Shown: positions 28,977 to 38,415, numbered from the stretch's first letter. The stretch is 64,000 nt of DNA from Bryobacterales bacterium (GCA_028819235.1 JAPPMC010000231.1:1-64000); one strand, 5' to 3'. The notes: generated from the letters alone by a model not told the origin. Numbers and translations are program-made.

Positions 28977-30950
28977 ATGTGCGCGGCTGCGAGCCGGTCG
29001 CATAGAATTAGGGTGGTCAGGGCGGTGCTCCGGTTGCGACCCGGCAGGCTAGTGGCAGCCCTCGGGCTCGCGGCCGGCACAGCAGCACTTCTCTGGACCG
29101 CTCGTGACCTTGCTCCGGGCTTGGCCGCTGCGGCCTGGCTGGCGCTGGTCACGGCGTCGGCGCTCGGCGCCGTCTTGCTGGCGCGGGTCATCTTCTTCTT
29201 GGGCCGGCAGCTTGCCAAGAGGCTGCTGTGGAGGGTCCGTCACAGGATGGTGGCGGTCTTCTTGCTCGTCGGTTTCCTGCCAGTCTCGCTGGGGGCGCTC
29301 ATCGTGGCATGGGGCCTGCTGCTGCTGTTCGGACCCCTAGCGGCACACACAGTGTCGACGGACTTCCTCAGGCAGGCCGAGCGGGTGGCAGCGGTGGCAA
29401 AGCCGCTGCTGTGGCAGCTCGAAGACCTTCCGCCCGCTGAGCGGCTGGCCTTCGCGAAACGCTTCCACGAACGCGCTAGCCGCTCCCTTCCTGGCCTGCT
29501 GCTGGACGTTCGCCTCGAAGGGCTGGAGGCGTCGATCCCGGCAGAGGCCTGGAGAGGCTTGGAGAGGCCCGCCGATCCGCCCGCCGGGGAAATACTGTTG
29601 CGCAGAGGGGACACGCTATTCTTGGCTGCCACCGCCCGAGAGGCCTCCGGACCGGGGCGTGTGCTGGCCCTGGTGCCTGGCCGGACCGAGGACCTCACAG
29701 CAACGAATCCCAGCCTCAGGCTGCGGGAGGTCGACCCGCGAGCGGACCCGCCGGTCGTGGAAGGATCGGACCTGCCACCCGCGGCAAATGCCCTCGACTG
29801 GCTGATCCGCTGGCCCATCCAAGCGCAGTTCACGGACTGGGCAAGCGGGGACACGGTGAGGGCCACCTACCTGCTGCAGACGCGGCCCTTCGCGCTGTGG
29901 CAGCGAATCTTCGGCCAAGAGACCGATCTGACCATGGGGATATTCACGTTCCTCGGCATCGGCCTGGTCGCGACATTCGCGCTGAACCTGCTGCTGTCGC
30001 TGTTCGTCGCCACGTCGATCACTCGCACGATGACGCGCGCCGTGAACGATCTGTACATAGGCACGCGCCGGGTCCATCGCGGGGACTTCAGCCATCGCAT
30101 TCCGATCGCCGGCTCCGACCAGATCAGCGATCTCTCCCGGTCGTTCAACACGATGACCGCCTCGCTCGAGCGGCTGATCGAGGAGTCCAAGCAGCGCCAG
30201 CAGCTGGAGGCGGAGCTGGAGATCGCGCGCGAAGTCCAGGCCCGCCTGTTCCCCTCCACTGTGCCGGCGGTCGAGGGGATCGAGATGTTGGGCGTGTGCC
30301 GTCCGGCGCGCGTCGTGTCCGGGGACTTCTACGACTATCTTTCACCCCGTCGGGGGCTGCTGGTGGTCACCTTCGGAGACGTGTCGGGCAAGGGGATATC
30401 GGCCGCCTTGGTCATGGCATCGCTGCACTCGGCGATACGCGCCCATCTGGGAGAGCTCGCCAGCGCCGGGGCCGAAGGCCTCGGACCGGCGATCGAGCGG
30501 ATTGTCGGCCGCGTGAACGCCCACATGTTCGAGAGCACGGCGTCCAATAAGTTCTCCACGCTGCTGTTCGCGGCCTACGACGCCGCAGAGGGCCAGCTGG
30601 TGTACTGCAATGCCGGCCACCTGCCGCCGCTGCTTCTGCGGGACGGCGAGGTTACGGCGCTGGAAGTCACTGGCATGGTCCTAGGAGCTCTCGAAGGAGT
30701 CGGATTCGGCGCGGCGCGCGTGGCGCTCGAACCTGGGGACCTGCTGGCGCTCTACACGGACGGGCTGACCGAGCCGGAGGATCCGTCCGGGCAAGAGTTC
30801 GGGGAAACCAGGCTCCAGAAGGCCCTCCTGAACCGCAGCGGCCAGCCGCCGGCTGCGATCGTCAAGGGCGTGATGGACGACGTGCTGCAATGGACCGGGG
30901 CGGCGACCCTGCATGACGACATGACCATGCTGGTCGTGCGCAGAACCTGA
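28977..30950 (+). CDS. HAMP-domain PP2C-type (RsbU/SpoIIE-like) phosphatase
   Basis: The 657-residue protein has hydrophobic segments near the N-terminus ('LVAALGLAAGTAALLW', 'LALVTASALGAVLLARVIFF', 'FLLVGFLPVSLGALIVAWGL'), an extracytoplasmic sensor region, another helix near residue 330, and a HAMP domain ('VNDLYIGTRRVHRGDFSHRI'). A coiled-coil linker leads to a PP2C/SpoIIE phosphatase ('ARVVSGDFYDYLSPRRG', 'FGDVSGKGISAALVM', 'NAGHLPPLLL', 'DGLTEPEDPSG', 'LHDDMTMLVVRR') with the metal-binding aspartates. Such enzymes dephosphorylate anti-sigma-factor antagonists. The start is uncertain: an in-frame GTG at 29013 follows a TAGAAT by 4 bases. The stop overlaps the next gene (TGATG). Confidence 0.9.
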   Translation: MCAAASRSHRIRVVRAVLRLRPGRLVAALGLAAGTAALLWTARDLAPGLAAAAWLALVTASALGAVLLARVIFFLGRQLAKRLLWRVRHRMVAVFLLVGFLPVSLGALIVAWGLLLLFGPLAAHTVSTDFLRQAERVAAVAKPLLWQLEDLPPAERLAFAKRFHERASRSLPGLLLDVRLEGLEASIPAEAWRGLERPADPPAGEILLRRGDTLFLAATAREASGPGRVLALVPGRTEDLTATNPSLRLREVDPRADPPVVEGSDLPPAANALDWLIRWPIQAQFTDWASGDTVRATYLLQTRPFALWQRIFGQETDLTMGIFTFLGIGLVATFALNLLLSLFVATSITRTMTRAVNDLYIGTRRVHRGDFSHRIPIAGSDQISDLSRSFNTMTASLERLIEESKQRQQLEAELEIAREVQARLFPSTVPAVEGIEMLGVCRPARVVSGDFYDYLSPRRGLLVVTFGDVSGKGISAALVMASLHSAIRAHLGELASAGAEGLGPAIERIVGRVNAHMFESTASNKFSTLLFAAYDAAEGQLVYCNAGHLPPLLLRDGEVTALEVTGMVLGALEGVGFGAARVALEPGDLLALYTDGLTEPEDPSGQEFGETRLQKALLNRSGQPPAAIVKGVMDDVLQWTGAATLHDDMTMLVVRRT

Positions 30951-31978
30951 TGCGCTTCTACAGGCGAGTGAGGCCATTCGGCCGACTGACTCTGCTCGTG
31001 GGCGCAACCCTGCTCCCGATCACGCTGGGCACGGTCGGATTTCATCTCATCGAGGGAACAGACCTGTTCGACAGCTTCTACATGACGCTGATCACGCTGA
31101 CCACGATCGGGTACGGGGAAACCATCGAGCTGACCAAGACGGGCCGTTACTTCAATTCCGGCCTGATCATGCTCGGCTTCGTCGTCACATTTGTCGGGGT
31201 CGGCGTGCTAGCCGAGTACCTGATCTCGTACCGGATACTGGAGCGCGTCCGAGAGGGGGCAGAAAAGCGCATGCTGCGAAGGATGTCGGGACACTACATC
31301 ATCTGCGGGCTGGGCCGCGTCGGGCTGGGGGTGCTGGACCAATTGCGGAAGGAGAAGGCCAAGATCGTCGTGATCGACCAGTCGGGCGGGAAAGAGAAGG
31401 CCTCCTTTAGAGAGATCAAGGTGCCCATGCTCGCCGAGGACGCCACTGCGCCGGAGTCCCTGGAACTGGCCGGCGTCCGGTCTGCCAACGGGCTGGTGGC
31501 GGCCCTCTCCAGCGATGCCGACAACGTCTACATAGCGCTCTCCGCGCGGGTGCTGAACCCGGGCATCCGAATTGTCGCGCGCGCATCCACGACGGACGCC
31601 AAGAACCGGCTAGTGCAGGCAGGGGCGAACCGGGTCGTGATGCCGTACACCGCCACAGGGCGGCGGCTGGCGCAAGCGCTGCTGCGGCCGAACTCGTCAG
31701 ACTTCCTGGAGATCGGCGGATCCTCCACCGATGGCGAGCAGCGGCTGGAGATGGGCGAGTGCCACGTCGGCGCTGGAAGCGAGCTGGTCGGCAAGACGCT
31801 GGCGGCGGCAAACCTGCCCGGAGACTTCGGCCTTATCCCCCTTGCGCTGTCCAGAGGGGGCAGTCCGCCGGAGTTTAATCCTCCGCCCGGTTCGCTGCTG
31901 GCAGCGGACGACGTGCTGATCGTGCTCGGCCCAAGGGAGTGCATCGACCGACTGGTCCCGGGGGGGTGGCGTCGGTGA
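30950..31978 (+). CDS. Potassium channel with RCK (TrkA-N/TrkA-C) domain
   Basis: The 342-residue product has two membrane helices around a pore loop with selectivity filter 'TLTTIGYGETIEL', a Rossmann-type TrkA-N domain ('HYIICGLGRVGLGVLDQLRK', 'VVIDQSGG', 'MLAEDATAPESLELAGVRSA') and a TrkA-C domain ('VGAGSELVGKTLAAANLPGD' to 'VLIVLGPRECIDRLV'). This is the architecture of two-helix K+ channels gated by nucleotide or cation binding to RCK. It overlaps the phosphatase stop by one base and the nnr start by four, so it is inside an operon. Confidence 0.92.
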   Translation: MRFYRRVRPFGRLTLLVGATLLPITLGTVGFHLIEGTDLFDSFYMTLITLTTIGYGETIELTKTGRYFNSGLIMLGFVVTFVGVGVLAEYLISYRILERVREGAEKRMLRRMSGHYIICGLGRVGLGVLDQLRKEKAKIVVIDQSGGKEKASFREIKVPMLAEDATAPESLELAGVRSANGLVAALSSDADNVYIALSARVLNPGIRIVARASTTDAKNRLVQAGANRVVMPYTATGRRLAQALLRPNSSDFLEIGGSSTDGEQRLEMGECHVGAGSELVGKTLAAANLPGDFGLIPLALSRGGSPPEFNPPPGSLLAADDVLIVLGPRECIDRLVPGGWRR

Positions 31979-33540
31979 GGCGCGTGCTGAGCGGCGCCGA
32001 AATGCGGGAGGCCGACCGCGCCACAATCGAGGACCGCGGGGTCACCAGCTTGGTGCTCATGGAGAGCGCGGCGACCGCCGTGACCCGCTCCATCGCCACC
32101 ATGGCCCGCCGCTTGTCCGACGAGAAGATCGTGGTGCTGTGCGGAAAGGGCAACAACGGGGGCGACGGCCTCGCAGTCGCCCGCCAGCTGTTGCTGCTGC
32201 ACCCGGCGCTGGACCTGCATGTGGCGCTGCTCGCCACGCCCCAGTCGCTTTCTCCAGACGCGCTGGCGAACTGGCGGATGCTCGAGGCGCAGGACTTTCG
32301 GGCCAGCGCTGCGCCTACGCGCAGAGAGTGGTCGACCCTGCTACCCGCAATCTCGGACGCGACCCTGATCGTCGACGCAATACTCGGAACGGGAATCAAG
32401 GGTTCGCCCAGAGGGCTGGCCGCTCGCGTCATCGACGACGTCAACGCGGGCTTTCGCAACGCCAAGGTCGTCGCGGTGGACATGCCCTCTGGCCTGCCCA
32501 GCGACAGCGGGCTCGCGCCGCTGGGGCCGGTGATGCGGGCGGATCGGACCGTGACATTCACGGCCCCCAAGGTGAGCCAAGTCCTGCCGCCGGCATGTGA
32601 ACTGGCGGGGACGCTCTCGGTGGCTCGCATCGGCACGCCGGACTCTGTTCTGGACGCGCTGCCCGGCCCGCGGCTCTTGCTTGCCGGCCCCGAGGACGCC
32701 CGCCCCTACACTGCCCGGCGCGACCGGTCCACACACAAGGGCACGTTCGGTCACGTGCTGGCGATCGGCGGGTCGCGCTCGAAGCCGGGCGCGATCCTGA
32801 TGGCCGGAATGGCCGCGCTGCGAGCGGGAGCTGGGCTTGCCACGGTTCTCACGGCGGAATCGGCGGCGCAGGCCTTGACGGCGCACACGCCGGAGCTGAT
32901 GCTGGAGCCGGCAAAGACCCTTTCGGACGGCACGCTGGGAGCGGACGCCCTCGAGCCAGGCGCGTTCTCCGGCAAGACTGTCGTGGCCATGGGACCGGGG
33001 CTGGGCACGGGGGGGGCCAATGTGGAACTCGCGGCCAAAGTGATCGAGTCCTGCCCGCTGCCGTTGGTGATTGACGCGGACGGACTGTCGGCAGTGAGGG
33101 AGGCGCGCATTGACGCGCGAACGGCGCCCACCGTCCTGACGCCGCACCCGGGAGAGATGGCCCGACTGGCAGGCATGGACACAGCGGCCGTGCAGCGCGA
33201 CCGGCCAGCCGTCGCGAGGCGGGTGGCACGGGAGTGCGGGGCGCACGTCGTGCTGAAAGGCAACCGGACCCTGATCGCCGATCCCGACGGCGACCTGGTG
33301 GTCAATCCCACGGGTACTCCGGGAATGGCGACCGCCGGCTCGGGGGACATCCTTACGGGGATCCTCGCGGCCCTGCTGGCCCAATTCCCTCGGCGCCCGG
33401 TCCTGGAGACCGTATCGGCAGGGGTCTACCTGCACGGGCTTGCGGGGGAGATGGCGGTGCGCGACTTCGGTGAGCAAGGCATGCTGGCGACAGATCTGGC
33501 ACGCTGCCTGCCTGCCGCGGCGGAGGCGTTGGGACGGTGA
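31975..33540 (+). CDS. nnr: Bifunctional NAD(P)H-hydrate epimerase/dehydratase
   Basis: The 521-residue protein repairs hydrated NAD(P)H. The N-terminal epimerase part has 'VVLCGKGNNGGDGLAVARQL', 'VDAILGTGIKGSPRG' and 'VVAVDMPSGLPSDSG'. The C-terminal ADP/ATP-dependent dehydratase part has 'HVLAIGGSRSKPGAILMAG', 'AMGPGLGTGG', 'LTPHPGEMARLAG', 'VVLKGNRTLIADPDG' and 'GMATAGSGDILTGILAALLA'. A GTG start whose last two bases form the upstream TGA is chosen (GTGA overlap), directly before 'RRVLSGAEMREADR'; the frame runs 12 codons further upstream into the channel gene. Confidence 0.94.
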   Translation: MRRVLSGAEMREADRATIEDRGVTSLVLMESAATAVTRSIATMARRLSDEKIVVLCGKGNNGGDGLAVARQLLLLHPALDLHVALLATPQSLSPDALANWRMLEAQDFRASAAPTRREWSTLLPAISDATLIVDAILGTGIKGSPRGLAARVIDDVNAGFRNAKVVAVDMPSGLPSDSGLAPLGPVMRADRTVTFTAPKVSQVLPPACELAGTLSVARIGTPDSVLDALPGPRLLLAGPEDARPYTARRDRSTHKGTFGHVLAIGGSRSKPGAILMAGMAALRAGAGLATVLTAESAAQALTAHTPELMLEPAKTLSDGTLGADALEPGAFSGKTVVAMGPGLGTGGANVELAAKVIESCPLPLVIDADGLSAVREARIDARTAPTVLTPHPGEMARLAGMDTAAVQRDRPAVARRVARECGAHVVLKGNRTLIADPDGDLVVNPTGTPGMATAGSGDILTGILAALLAQFPRRPVLETVSAGVYLHGLAGEMAVRDFGEQGMLATDLARCLPAAAEALGR

Positions 33541-33962
33541 CGTTCCGGACGCGGTCTGCGGAGGAGACGGTGGCCTTGGGGGCCCGCGTGGCGGAACTCG
33601 TGCGGGCGCCAGCGCAGATCCTCCTGATCGGGGATCTTGGAGCCGGGAAAACGACACTTGCCAAGGGCATCATCGAGGCGCTGGGCGCGGCTCGCGGCGA
33701 GGACGTGCTTAGCCCGACGTTCTCCCTGGTCCGCGAATATCGCGGAGACCCGAAGGTCTATCACTTGGACCTCTACCGCCTCGACACCGTGCCTGAAGTC
33801 GAGACGCTCGGACTGGAGGACCTCTGGGACGAGCGCGCCGTTGTGCTCGTCGAATGGGGCGAGCGGTTCGAACTGGACCTGCCCGGGCAGCGGTTAGAGG
33901 TCCGTCTGGGGTTTGAGGGAGAGGGTGCCAGGCGGATCGAGATCCGGGGAGACTCGGTATAA
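33537..33962 (+). CDS. tsaE: tRNA threonylcarbamoyladenosine biosynthesis ATPase TsaE
   Basis: TsaE is the ATPase of the TsaBDE complex that makes t6A in tRNAs. The 141-residue product contains the Walker A 'LIGDLGAGKTTLAKGIIEAL', 'VLSPTFSLVREY', 'VYHLDLYRLD' and 'VVLVEWGERF'. The GTG start overlaps the nnr stop (GTGA). The nnr-tsaE order is common in bacteria. The stop codon lies inside a TATAAT that may serve ruvA. Confidence 0.94.
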   Translation: MTFRTRSAEETVALGARVAELVRAPAQILLIGDLGAGKTTLAKGIIEALGAARGEDVLSPTFSLVREYRGDPKVYHLDLYRLDTVPEVETLGLEDLWDERAVVLVEWGERFELDLPGQRLEVRLGFEGEGARRIEIRGDSV

Positions 33963-33963
33963 T
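33958..33963 (+). promoter_or_regulatory. Consensus -10 element upstream of ruvA
   Basis: A perfect TATAAT overlaps the tsaE stop codon and ends 18 bases before the ruvA ATG. The -35 region is weak, so this is a possible internal promoter for ruvAB rather than a proven one. Confidence 0.35.
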
Positions 33964-33981
33964 TCCCCCGTCCGGCAACCG

Positions 33982-34572
33982 ATGATCGCAACGCTGCGCG
34001 GTAAAATCGCCGACAAGCAGGCCGGGAAGGTCGTTGTCGACGCGGGAGGCGTGGGCTACGAGGTTTCCGTCCCGGTGGAGACGTACTCGCACTTGGGCGA
34101 GCCAGGCGAGGAGGCTTTCCTGCACGTGCATACGCACATGCGCGACGCCGCGATCTCGCTGTTCGGCTTCCACAACCCACGGGACAAGGGCCTATTCGAG
34201 AAGTTCATCGAAGTCAGCGGCGTCGGGCCCCGGCTGGCGCTGACCCTCCTCTCGGGACTCCCGACGAGCCAGCTGCTGGGCGCGATCCGCACGGGCAACA
34301 CCAAGGCACTCATTCGCATACCGGGGGTCGGCCGGAAGACCGGCGGGCGCATCATCTTGGAACTGAAGGACAAGCTGGATGCTTTCGGGGACGCTGCAGA
34401 GGAGGGTGCCGGAGGCGCCGCGGCAGTGGAGGAAGAGGTGATCAGCGTGCTGGTCGGCCTAGGCTCCAAGGCGGACGCGGCAGCCCGAGCGGTGCGCAGG
34501 GCACGCAGGAAGGGCGCGCCGGCGGAATTCGAGAGGCTCTTCCGCGAGGCGATGCAGCTCATCAAGCGCTAG
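33982..34572 (+). CDS. ruvA: Holliday junction branch migration protein RuvA
   Basis: RuvA binds four-way DNA junctions and loads the RuvB motor. The 196-residue product has the N-terminal OB domain ('MIATLRGKIADKQAGKVVVD'), the acidic-pin region and two HhH motifs ('FIEVSGVGPRLALTLLSGL', 'LIRIPGVGRKTGGRIILELK') and the C-terminal UBA-like domain III that touches RuvB ('EEEVISVLVGLGSKADAAARA'). The ATG at 33982 fits the family; the frame is open 23 codons upstream. ruvB follows after 12 bp; ruvC is not in the window. Confidence 0.95.
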   Translation: MIATLRGKIADKQAGKVVVDAGGVGYEVSVPVETYSHLGEPGEEAFLHVHTHMRDAAISLFGFHNPRDKGLFEKFIEVSGVGPRLALTLLSGLPTSQLLGAIRTGNTKALIRIPGVGRKTGGRIILELKDKLDAFGDAAEEGAGGAAAVEEEVISVLVGLGSKADAAARAVRRARRKGAPAEFERLFREAMQLIKR

Positions 34573-34584
34573 CGGTCCCCACCG

Positions 34585-35622
34585 ATGGCCAAAACCAGGA
34601 TCGTAAGCGCGGCCGCCTCGGACGAGGATCGCTCGGTCGACCTCGCGCTGAGGCCGCGCCGCCTGTCGGAGTTCATCGGGCAGACGGCGGTTAAGGAAAA
34701 CCTCTCGATCGCCATCGAGGCCGCACGAAAGCGCGGCGAGGCGTTGGACCACGTCCTGCTGTACGGACCGCCGGGCCTCGGAAAGACGACGCTCGCGACG
34801 ATCATCGCCAACGAGATGGAGGTTCGAGCAGACTTCACCTCAGGGCCAGTGCTGCAGAAGAAGCTCGACCTGACAGGAATGCTGACCAGCATGCAGGAGC
34901 GGCAGGTGTTCTTCGTCGACGAGGTGCACCGCCTGCTGGCGGATGTGGAAGAGATGTTGTACGCGGCCTTAGAGGACTTCCGCGTGGATCTGATTGTGGG
35001 AACCGGGCCCGGCGCGCGCATGCACTCGATTCCCGTGGCTCGCTTCACGGCGGTCGGCGCAACGACGCGCCAAGGCCTGATCAGCGGGCCGCTGCGTTCG
35101 CGCTTCGGAATCACCCTGCGCATCAACCCCTACGACGCAGTCGACCTGACGCGCATCGTGTTCCGGTCGGCGGAACTTCTCAGGGTGCAGATCGACGAGG
35201 AGGCGGCGACCGAGATCGCGCAGAGGTCGCGCGGAACGCCGCGCATCGCGAACCGCCTCCTGCGCCGGGTCCGGGACTACGCCCAGGTGCGCGCCGACGG
35301 ACGGGTGGACCATGACGTTGCCTGCACGGCGCTGGACATGCTCGAGGTCGACCCTCTCGGCCTGGACGAGATCGACCGCCGCATCATGCAAACGATACTC
35401 TCAAAGTATGCCGGAGGGCCGGTCGGGCTAAACACACTGTCCGCGTCGGTCGGCGAGGACCGCTCCACCATCGAAGAGGTCTACGAGCCCTACCTGATGC
35501 AACTCGGTTTTCTGGACCGCACCAGCCGCGGGCGTGTTGGCACGGAGAACGCCTTCGAGTACTTCAACCTGCCGTCGCCGCGAGGCTCCCAGCCCCTGCT
35601 CGACTTCGGGAGAGGGACGTGA
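34585..35622 (+). CDS. ruvB: Holliday junction branch migration ATPase RuvB
   Basis: A 345-residue AAA+ motor. Seen: 'LRPRRLSEFIGQTAVKENL', Walker A 'LLYGPPGLGKTTLATIIANE', Walker B 'VFFVDEVHRLLADVEEML', sensor 1 'FTAVGATTRQGLISGPLRSR', the arginine finger region and the C-terminal winged helix ('GLDEIDRRIMQTILSKYAGG', 'EDRSTIEEVYEPYLMQLGFL'). Length is normal. Its stop overlaps the start of the kinase gene by 4 bases. Confidence 0.97.
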   Translation: MAKTRIVSAAASDEDRSVDLALRPRRLSEFIGQTAVKENLSIAIEAARKRGEALDHVLLYGPPGLGKTTLATIIANEMEVRADFTSGPVLQKKLDLTGMLTSMQERQVFFVDEVHRLLADVEEMLYAALEDFRVDLIVGTGPGARMHSIPVARFTAVGATTRQGLISGPLRSRFGITLRINPYDAVDLTRIVFRSAELLRVQIDEEAATEIAQRSRGTPRIANRLLRRVRDYAQVRADGRVDHDVACTALDMLEVDPLGLDEIDRRIMQTILSKYAGGPVGLNTLSASVGEDRSTIEEVYEPYLMQLGFLDRTSRGRVGTENAFEYFNLPSPRGSQPLLDFGRGT

Positions 35623-36239
35623 CGAAGATCGGCCACTACGTTGTGATCGAGGGTCCCCTGCGCGTCGGCAAGACGACTCTGGCTACGGCGCTCGCCGACC
35701 GGGCGCACGGAAGGCTGCTGCTCGACGAGACGGCGAACCCTCACTTGGCGGGCTTCTACATGGGCCGGCCGGGAGCCGCCTTCCGGGCGCAGATGCACTT
35801 CCTGATGAGGCGCTACACCCTCTGCTCGGAGGCGCACATCGAGACATCGAAGCTTCCCGTCGTATCCGATTACCTGTTCGAGCGCGACAAGCTCTTCGCC
35901 TACCTCAACCTGGACGACGACGAAGTTGAGATCTACGACTCGTACTACGAGCACCTGCGCCCGCAGATTCCCACGCCCGGAATGGTCGTTTACATCCGGG
36001 CGACGCCCCAACTGCTGCGCGAGCGGCTGGCGTCCGGGCCCGAAGCGCGAGTGTCGGACGCCTACCTGGAGGCGACGGTCCGAGCCTACGACCACTTCTT
36101 CGACCGCTACCCGGCCACTGACCTGCGCGTGGTGGAGGTCTCCGAGGCTGACCTGCTGAACAATCCTGCGGACCTGCACAGCTTGGTGGACGAACTGGCG
36201 GAACTCCCGATCGGCGGCCAAGCGCTGCTGCCGCTCTGA
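35619..36239 (+). CDS. Deoxynucleoside kinase (dNK/dGK-dCK type)
   Basis: The 206-residue product matches the deoxyadenosine/deoxyguanosine/deoxycytidine kinase family that salvages deoxynucleosides. It has the P-loop 'VVIEGPLRVGKTTLATALAD', the 'FYMGRPGAAFRAQMHFLMRR' helix region, 'VSDYLFERDKLFAYLNLDDD' containing the ERS/DRY-equivalent segment, and 'MVVYIRATPQLLRERL' before the lid. The GTG start overlaps the ruvB stop (GTGA). The precise nucleoside preference cannot be told. Confidence 0.9.
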   Translation: MTKIGHYVVIEGPLRVGKTTLATALADRAHGRLLLDETANPHLAGFYMGRPGAAFRAQMHFLMRRYTLCSEAHIETSKLPVVSDYLFERDKLFAYLNLDDDEVEIYDSYYEHLRPQIPTPGMVVYIRATPQLLRERLASGPEARVSDAYLEATVRAYDHFFDRYPATDLRVVEVSEADLLNNPADLHSLVDELAELPIGGQALLPL

Positions 36240-36271
36240 GAGGCCGGCGGCGAGGCGTGGGATAAGGAACC

Positions 36272-37141
36272 ATGGATCTGGACTGGACCTATCTGGCCGC
36301 TGCATTCGGCGGCGGCATTTTCGCGGCGGCGATCGGCACGCTTCCGTCGTTCGTGTTCACGGGGCTGCTGGTGCTTGTGGGGTGCGCCGCGGCGGCTGCG
36401 GGGGGCGGGAGCGGGATGCTGGCCGACGTGGCCTTCGGCCCGGTGTTCGGACCCCACATCGCTTTCGCGGGCGCTGCCGCGGCGACCGCCTATGCCTATC
36501 GGCGTGGCTTCGTGCCAGACGGCCGGGACATCACGGTACCGCTGATGGGCCTGGGGCGTCCGGACGTCCTGCTTGTGGGAGGGGCCTTCGGTGCGCTCGG
36601 GTATGCGCTCGAGGCGCTTTGGCGCTTTGGCGGGCTGGGGCCCCGAACGGACACGATCGCGTTGACGGTGGTCATCTCCGCGATGGTCGCTCGCCTTGCC
36701 TTTGGACGCACTGGCCTCGCATCCGCGCGATTCCGCCCGAGCCCCGAGGCCTGCTGGGTGCGGCACCAAGAGCGGCCTGGGCAGTTTGTAACCATCGGGC
36801 TGGGCGTTGGAGTGCTGGCGGGGTTTGCCGCCCTGACGTTCGGCCCCTCGCACGGCGGGACCGTGCTGGGATTCGGAATCGCGGCCTCGTCGCTGGGTTT
36901 CGCCCAATTCGGCCTCAAGGTGCCCGTCACGCACCACATGGCGCTGCCGGCGGCCGCGGCGGCGGTGGCGTCCGGCGACCTTCTGGTGGGAACGGCATTC
37001 GGCGTGGTCGGCGCCGCCGCGGGGGAGGGCTTCTCGCGGGTGTTCCACCAGCACGGTGACACGCATGTGGATCCGCCCGCCGCGGGAATTGCGATCGCCG
37101 TCGCGATCGTCCGGGTGCTGTGGCCGACCAGCGGCATGTAA
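36272..37141 (+). CDS. Polytopic membrane protein of unknown function
   Basis: The 289-residue product is almost entirely hydrophobic with about seven or eight predicted membrane segments, for example 'FVFTGLLVLVGCAAAAAGGG', 'VLLVGGAFGALGYALEAL', 'FVTIGLGVGVLAGFAALTFG' and 'AAGIAIAVAIVRVLWPTSG'. Conserved-looking loops include 'HGGTVLGFGIAASSLGFAQF' and 'VTHHMALP'. The family was not recognised. It sits in the run after the deoxynucleoside kinase, 32 bp downstream. Confidence 0.75.
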   Translation: MDLDWTYLAAAFGGGIFAAAIGTLPSFVFTGLLVLVGCAAAAAGGGSGMLADVAFGPVFGPHIAFAGAAAATAYAYRRGFVPDGRDITVPLMGLGRPDVLLVGGAFGALGYALEALWRFGGLGPRTDTIALTVVISAMVARLAFGRTGLASARFRPSPEACWVRHQERPGQFVTIGLGVGVLAGFAALTFGPSHGGTVLGFGIAASSLGFAQFGLKVPVTHHMALPAAAAAVASGDLLVGTAFGVVGAAAGEGFSRVFHQHGDTHVDPPAAGIAIAVAIVRVLWPTSGM

Positions 37142-37172
37142 CGGGCCCGCAGTGCCGCGCGGCCCGGGGCTG

Positions 37173-37178
37173 TATCAT
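37173..37178 (+). promoter_or_regulatory. -10-like element upstream of the S41 peptidase gene
   Basis: TATCAT, preceded by TG, ends 10 bases before the ATG of the peptidase gene. There is no Shine-Dalgarno between, so a near-leaderless transcript is predicted if it is used. Confidence 0.4.
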
Positions 37179-37188
37179 CAAGACTGCG

Positions 37189-38415
37189 ATGGCTGCACGG
37201 CTCAGGGTCAGCCTCATCTGCTCGGCGCTGCTGATCACCATTCTGTTGGTGGTCGGCGCGGTCCTCGGCAAGAGCGAGCAACAGGAAGGCGCCTACAGGC
37301 CACTTGCTGTTTACACGGAGGTGCTCGCCCGGATCAAGAGCGACTACGTTGAGGAGCCCGACATCGCCAGGGTCACGCAAGGCGCGTTGCAGGGCTTGGT
37401 GGAGTATGTCGACTCGGCGTCAAGCTATCTGACGAGGGAACAGTTCGGGGAATACGAGGTCGCTCTCGCCAACCCGGACGGCGGCACCGGGCTCGCGACC
37501 GGAATGGTTGTGCGCAAGCAGGGGGCCTACACGAGCATCCTGGCGGTGCTCCCGGGCTCCCCGGCGGACAATGTCGGCATACGGGCGGACAGCCTGCTGG
37601 ACGCGATCGACGACGTGAGCACGAGGGTGATGCCGCCCGCGTACCTGCGGGCCACTCTCAGCGGGGAGCCCGGGAGCAGCGTGAAGGTCATGGTTCGGTC
37701 TCCGGCCGACTACGAGTCGGCCCTTGAGCACACGCTGGTCCGGGCCGAGACCCCGCTTCCCGAGGTCCGGTCGAAGATGCTGGAGGACGGGGTTGCGTAC
37801 GTGGACGCCGACGCGCTCGGCGAGGATCACGTCAAGGCGATCGCCGACGCCATCGAGCAGCTGCAGGCGGAGGGGGCGGTCAAGTTGATTCTGGACTTGC
37901 GGGGCAATGCGCTGGGAGCCCACGAGAATGGGGTTGCCCTAGCGGACCTGTTCTTGCACACAGGCACGATCGCGCGCCTGAGCGGGAAGAATTACGCCGA
38001 GAAGGCCTTCGAGGCCAGTCCTGAGGCGATGGCAGACGGCTTGAGCATGGCGGTGATCGTTGATCGGCCGACCTCAGGGGCCGCCGAGGTCGCGGCCGCC
38101 GCGCTGCAGGCGTCCGGGCGGGTCACGGTCGTTGGGGAGAAGACCTCTGGCCTGGCAGCGGTCCAAGAGACCCTGCGCATGGACGACGGGGCTGCGCTGA
38201 TCCTGTCCGTCGCGAATTTCCATTCCCCGAGCGGGGACGTGATCCACGGGGAGGGCGTGACCCCGGACCGTGAAGTTTCCCAGCGCGACCTGCGGCGCTA
38301 TCGCGACGTCGTGCACCGCGAGTTCGAGAACTCTGAGGCCCGCAGCAAGGCCGAGGACGACGTGGGCGACCCGTTCATGGACGCCGCCGTGGCAGCGTTG
38401 GCGGAAGACGGCTAG
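37189..38415 (+). CDS. S41 (C-terminal processing) peptidase
   Basis: The 408-residue protein has a signal/anchor helix ('SLICSALLITILLVVGAVLG'), an N-terminal helical region, a PDZ domain ('ILAVLPGSPADNVGIRADSL') and the S41 catalytic core. The nucleophile Ser lies in 'IVDRPTSGAAEVAAAALQ' and the general-base Lys in 'VVGEKTSGLAAVQ', matching the Ser-Lys dyad of CtpA. 'LILDLRGNALG' is the conserved core strand. It processes C-termini of periplasmic proteins. The ATG is preferred over an upstream in-frame start at 37120 because the latter lies within the previous gene. Confidence 0.92.
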   Translation: MAARLRVSLICSALLITILLVVGAVLGKSEQQEGAYRPLAVYTEVLARIKSDYVEEPDIARVTQGALQGLVEYVDSASSYLTREQFGEYEVALANPDGGTGLATGMVVRKQGAYTSILAVLPGSPADNVGIRADSLLDAIDDVSTRVMPPAYLRATLSGEPGSSVKVMVRSPADYESALEHTLVRAETPLPEVRSKMLEDGVAYVDADALGEDHVKAIADAIEQLQAEGAVKLILDLRGNALGAHENGVALADLFLHTGTIARLSGKNYAEKAFEASPEAMADGLSMAVIVDRPTSGAAEVAAAALQASGRVTVVGEKTSGLAAVQETLRMDDGAALILSVANFHSPSGDVIHGEGVTPDREVSQRDLRRYRDVVHREFENSEARSKAEDDVGDPFMDAAVAALAEDG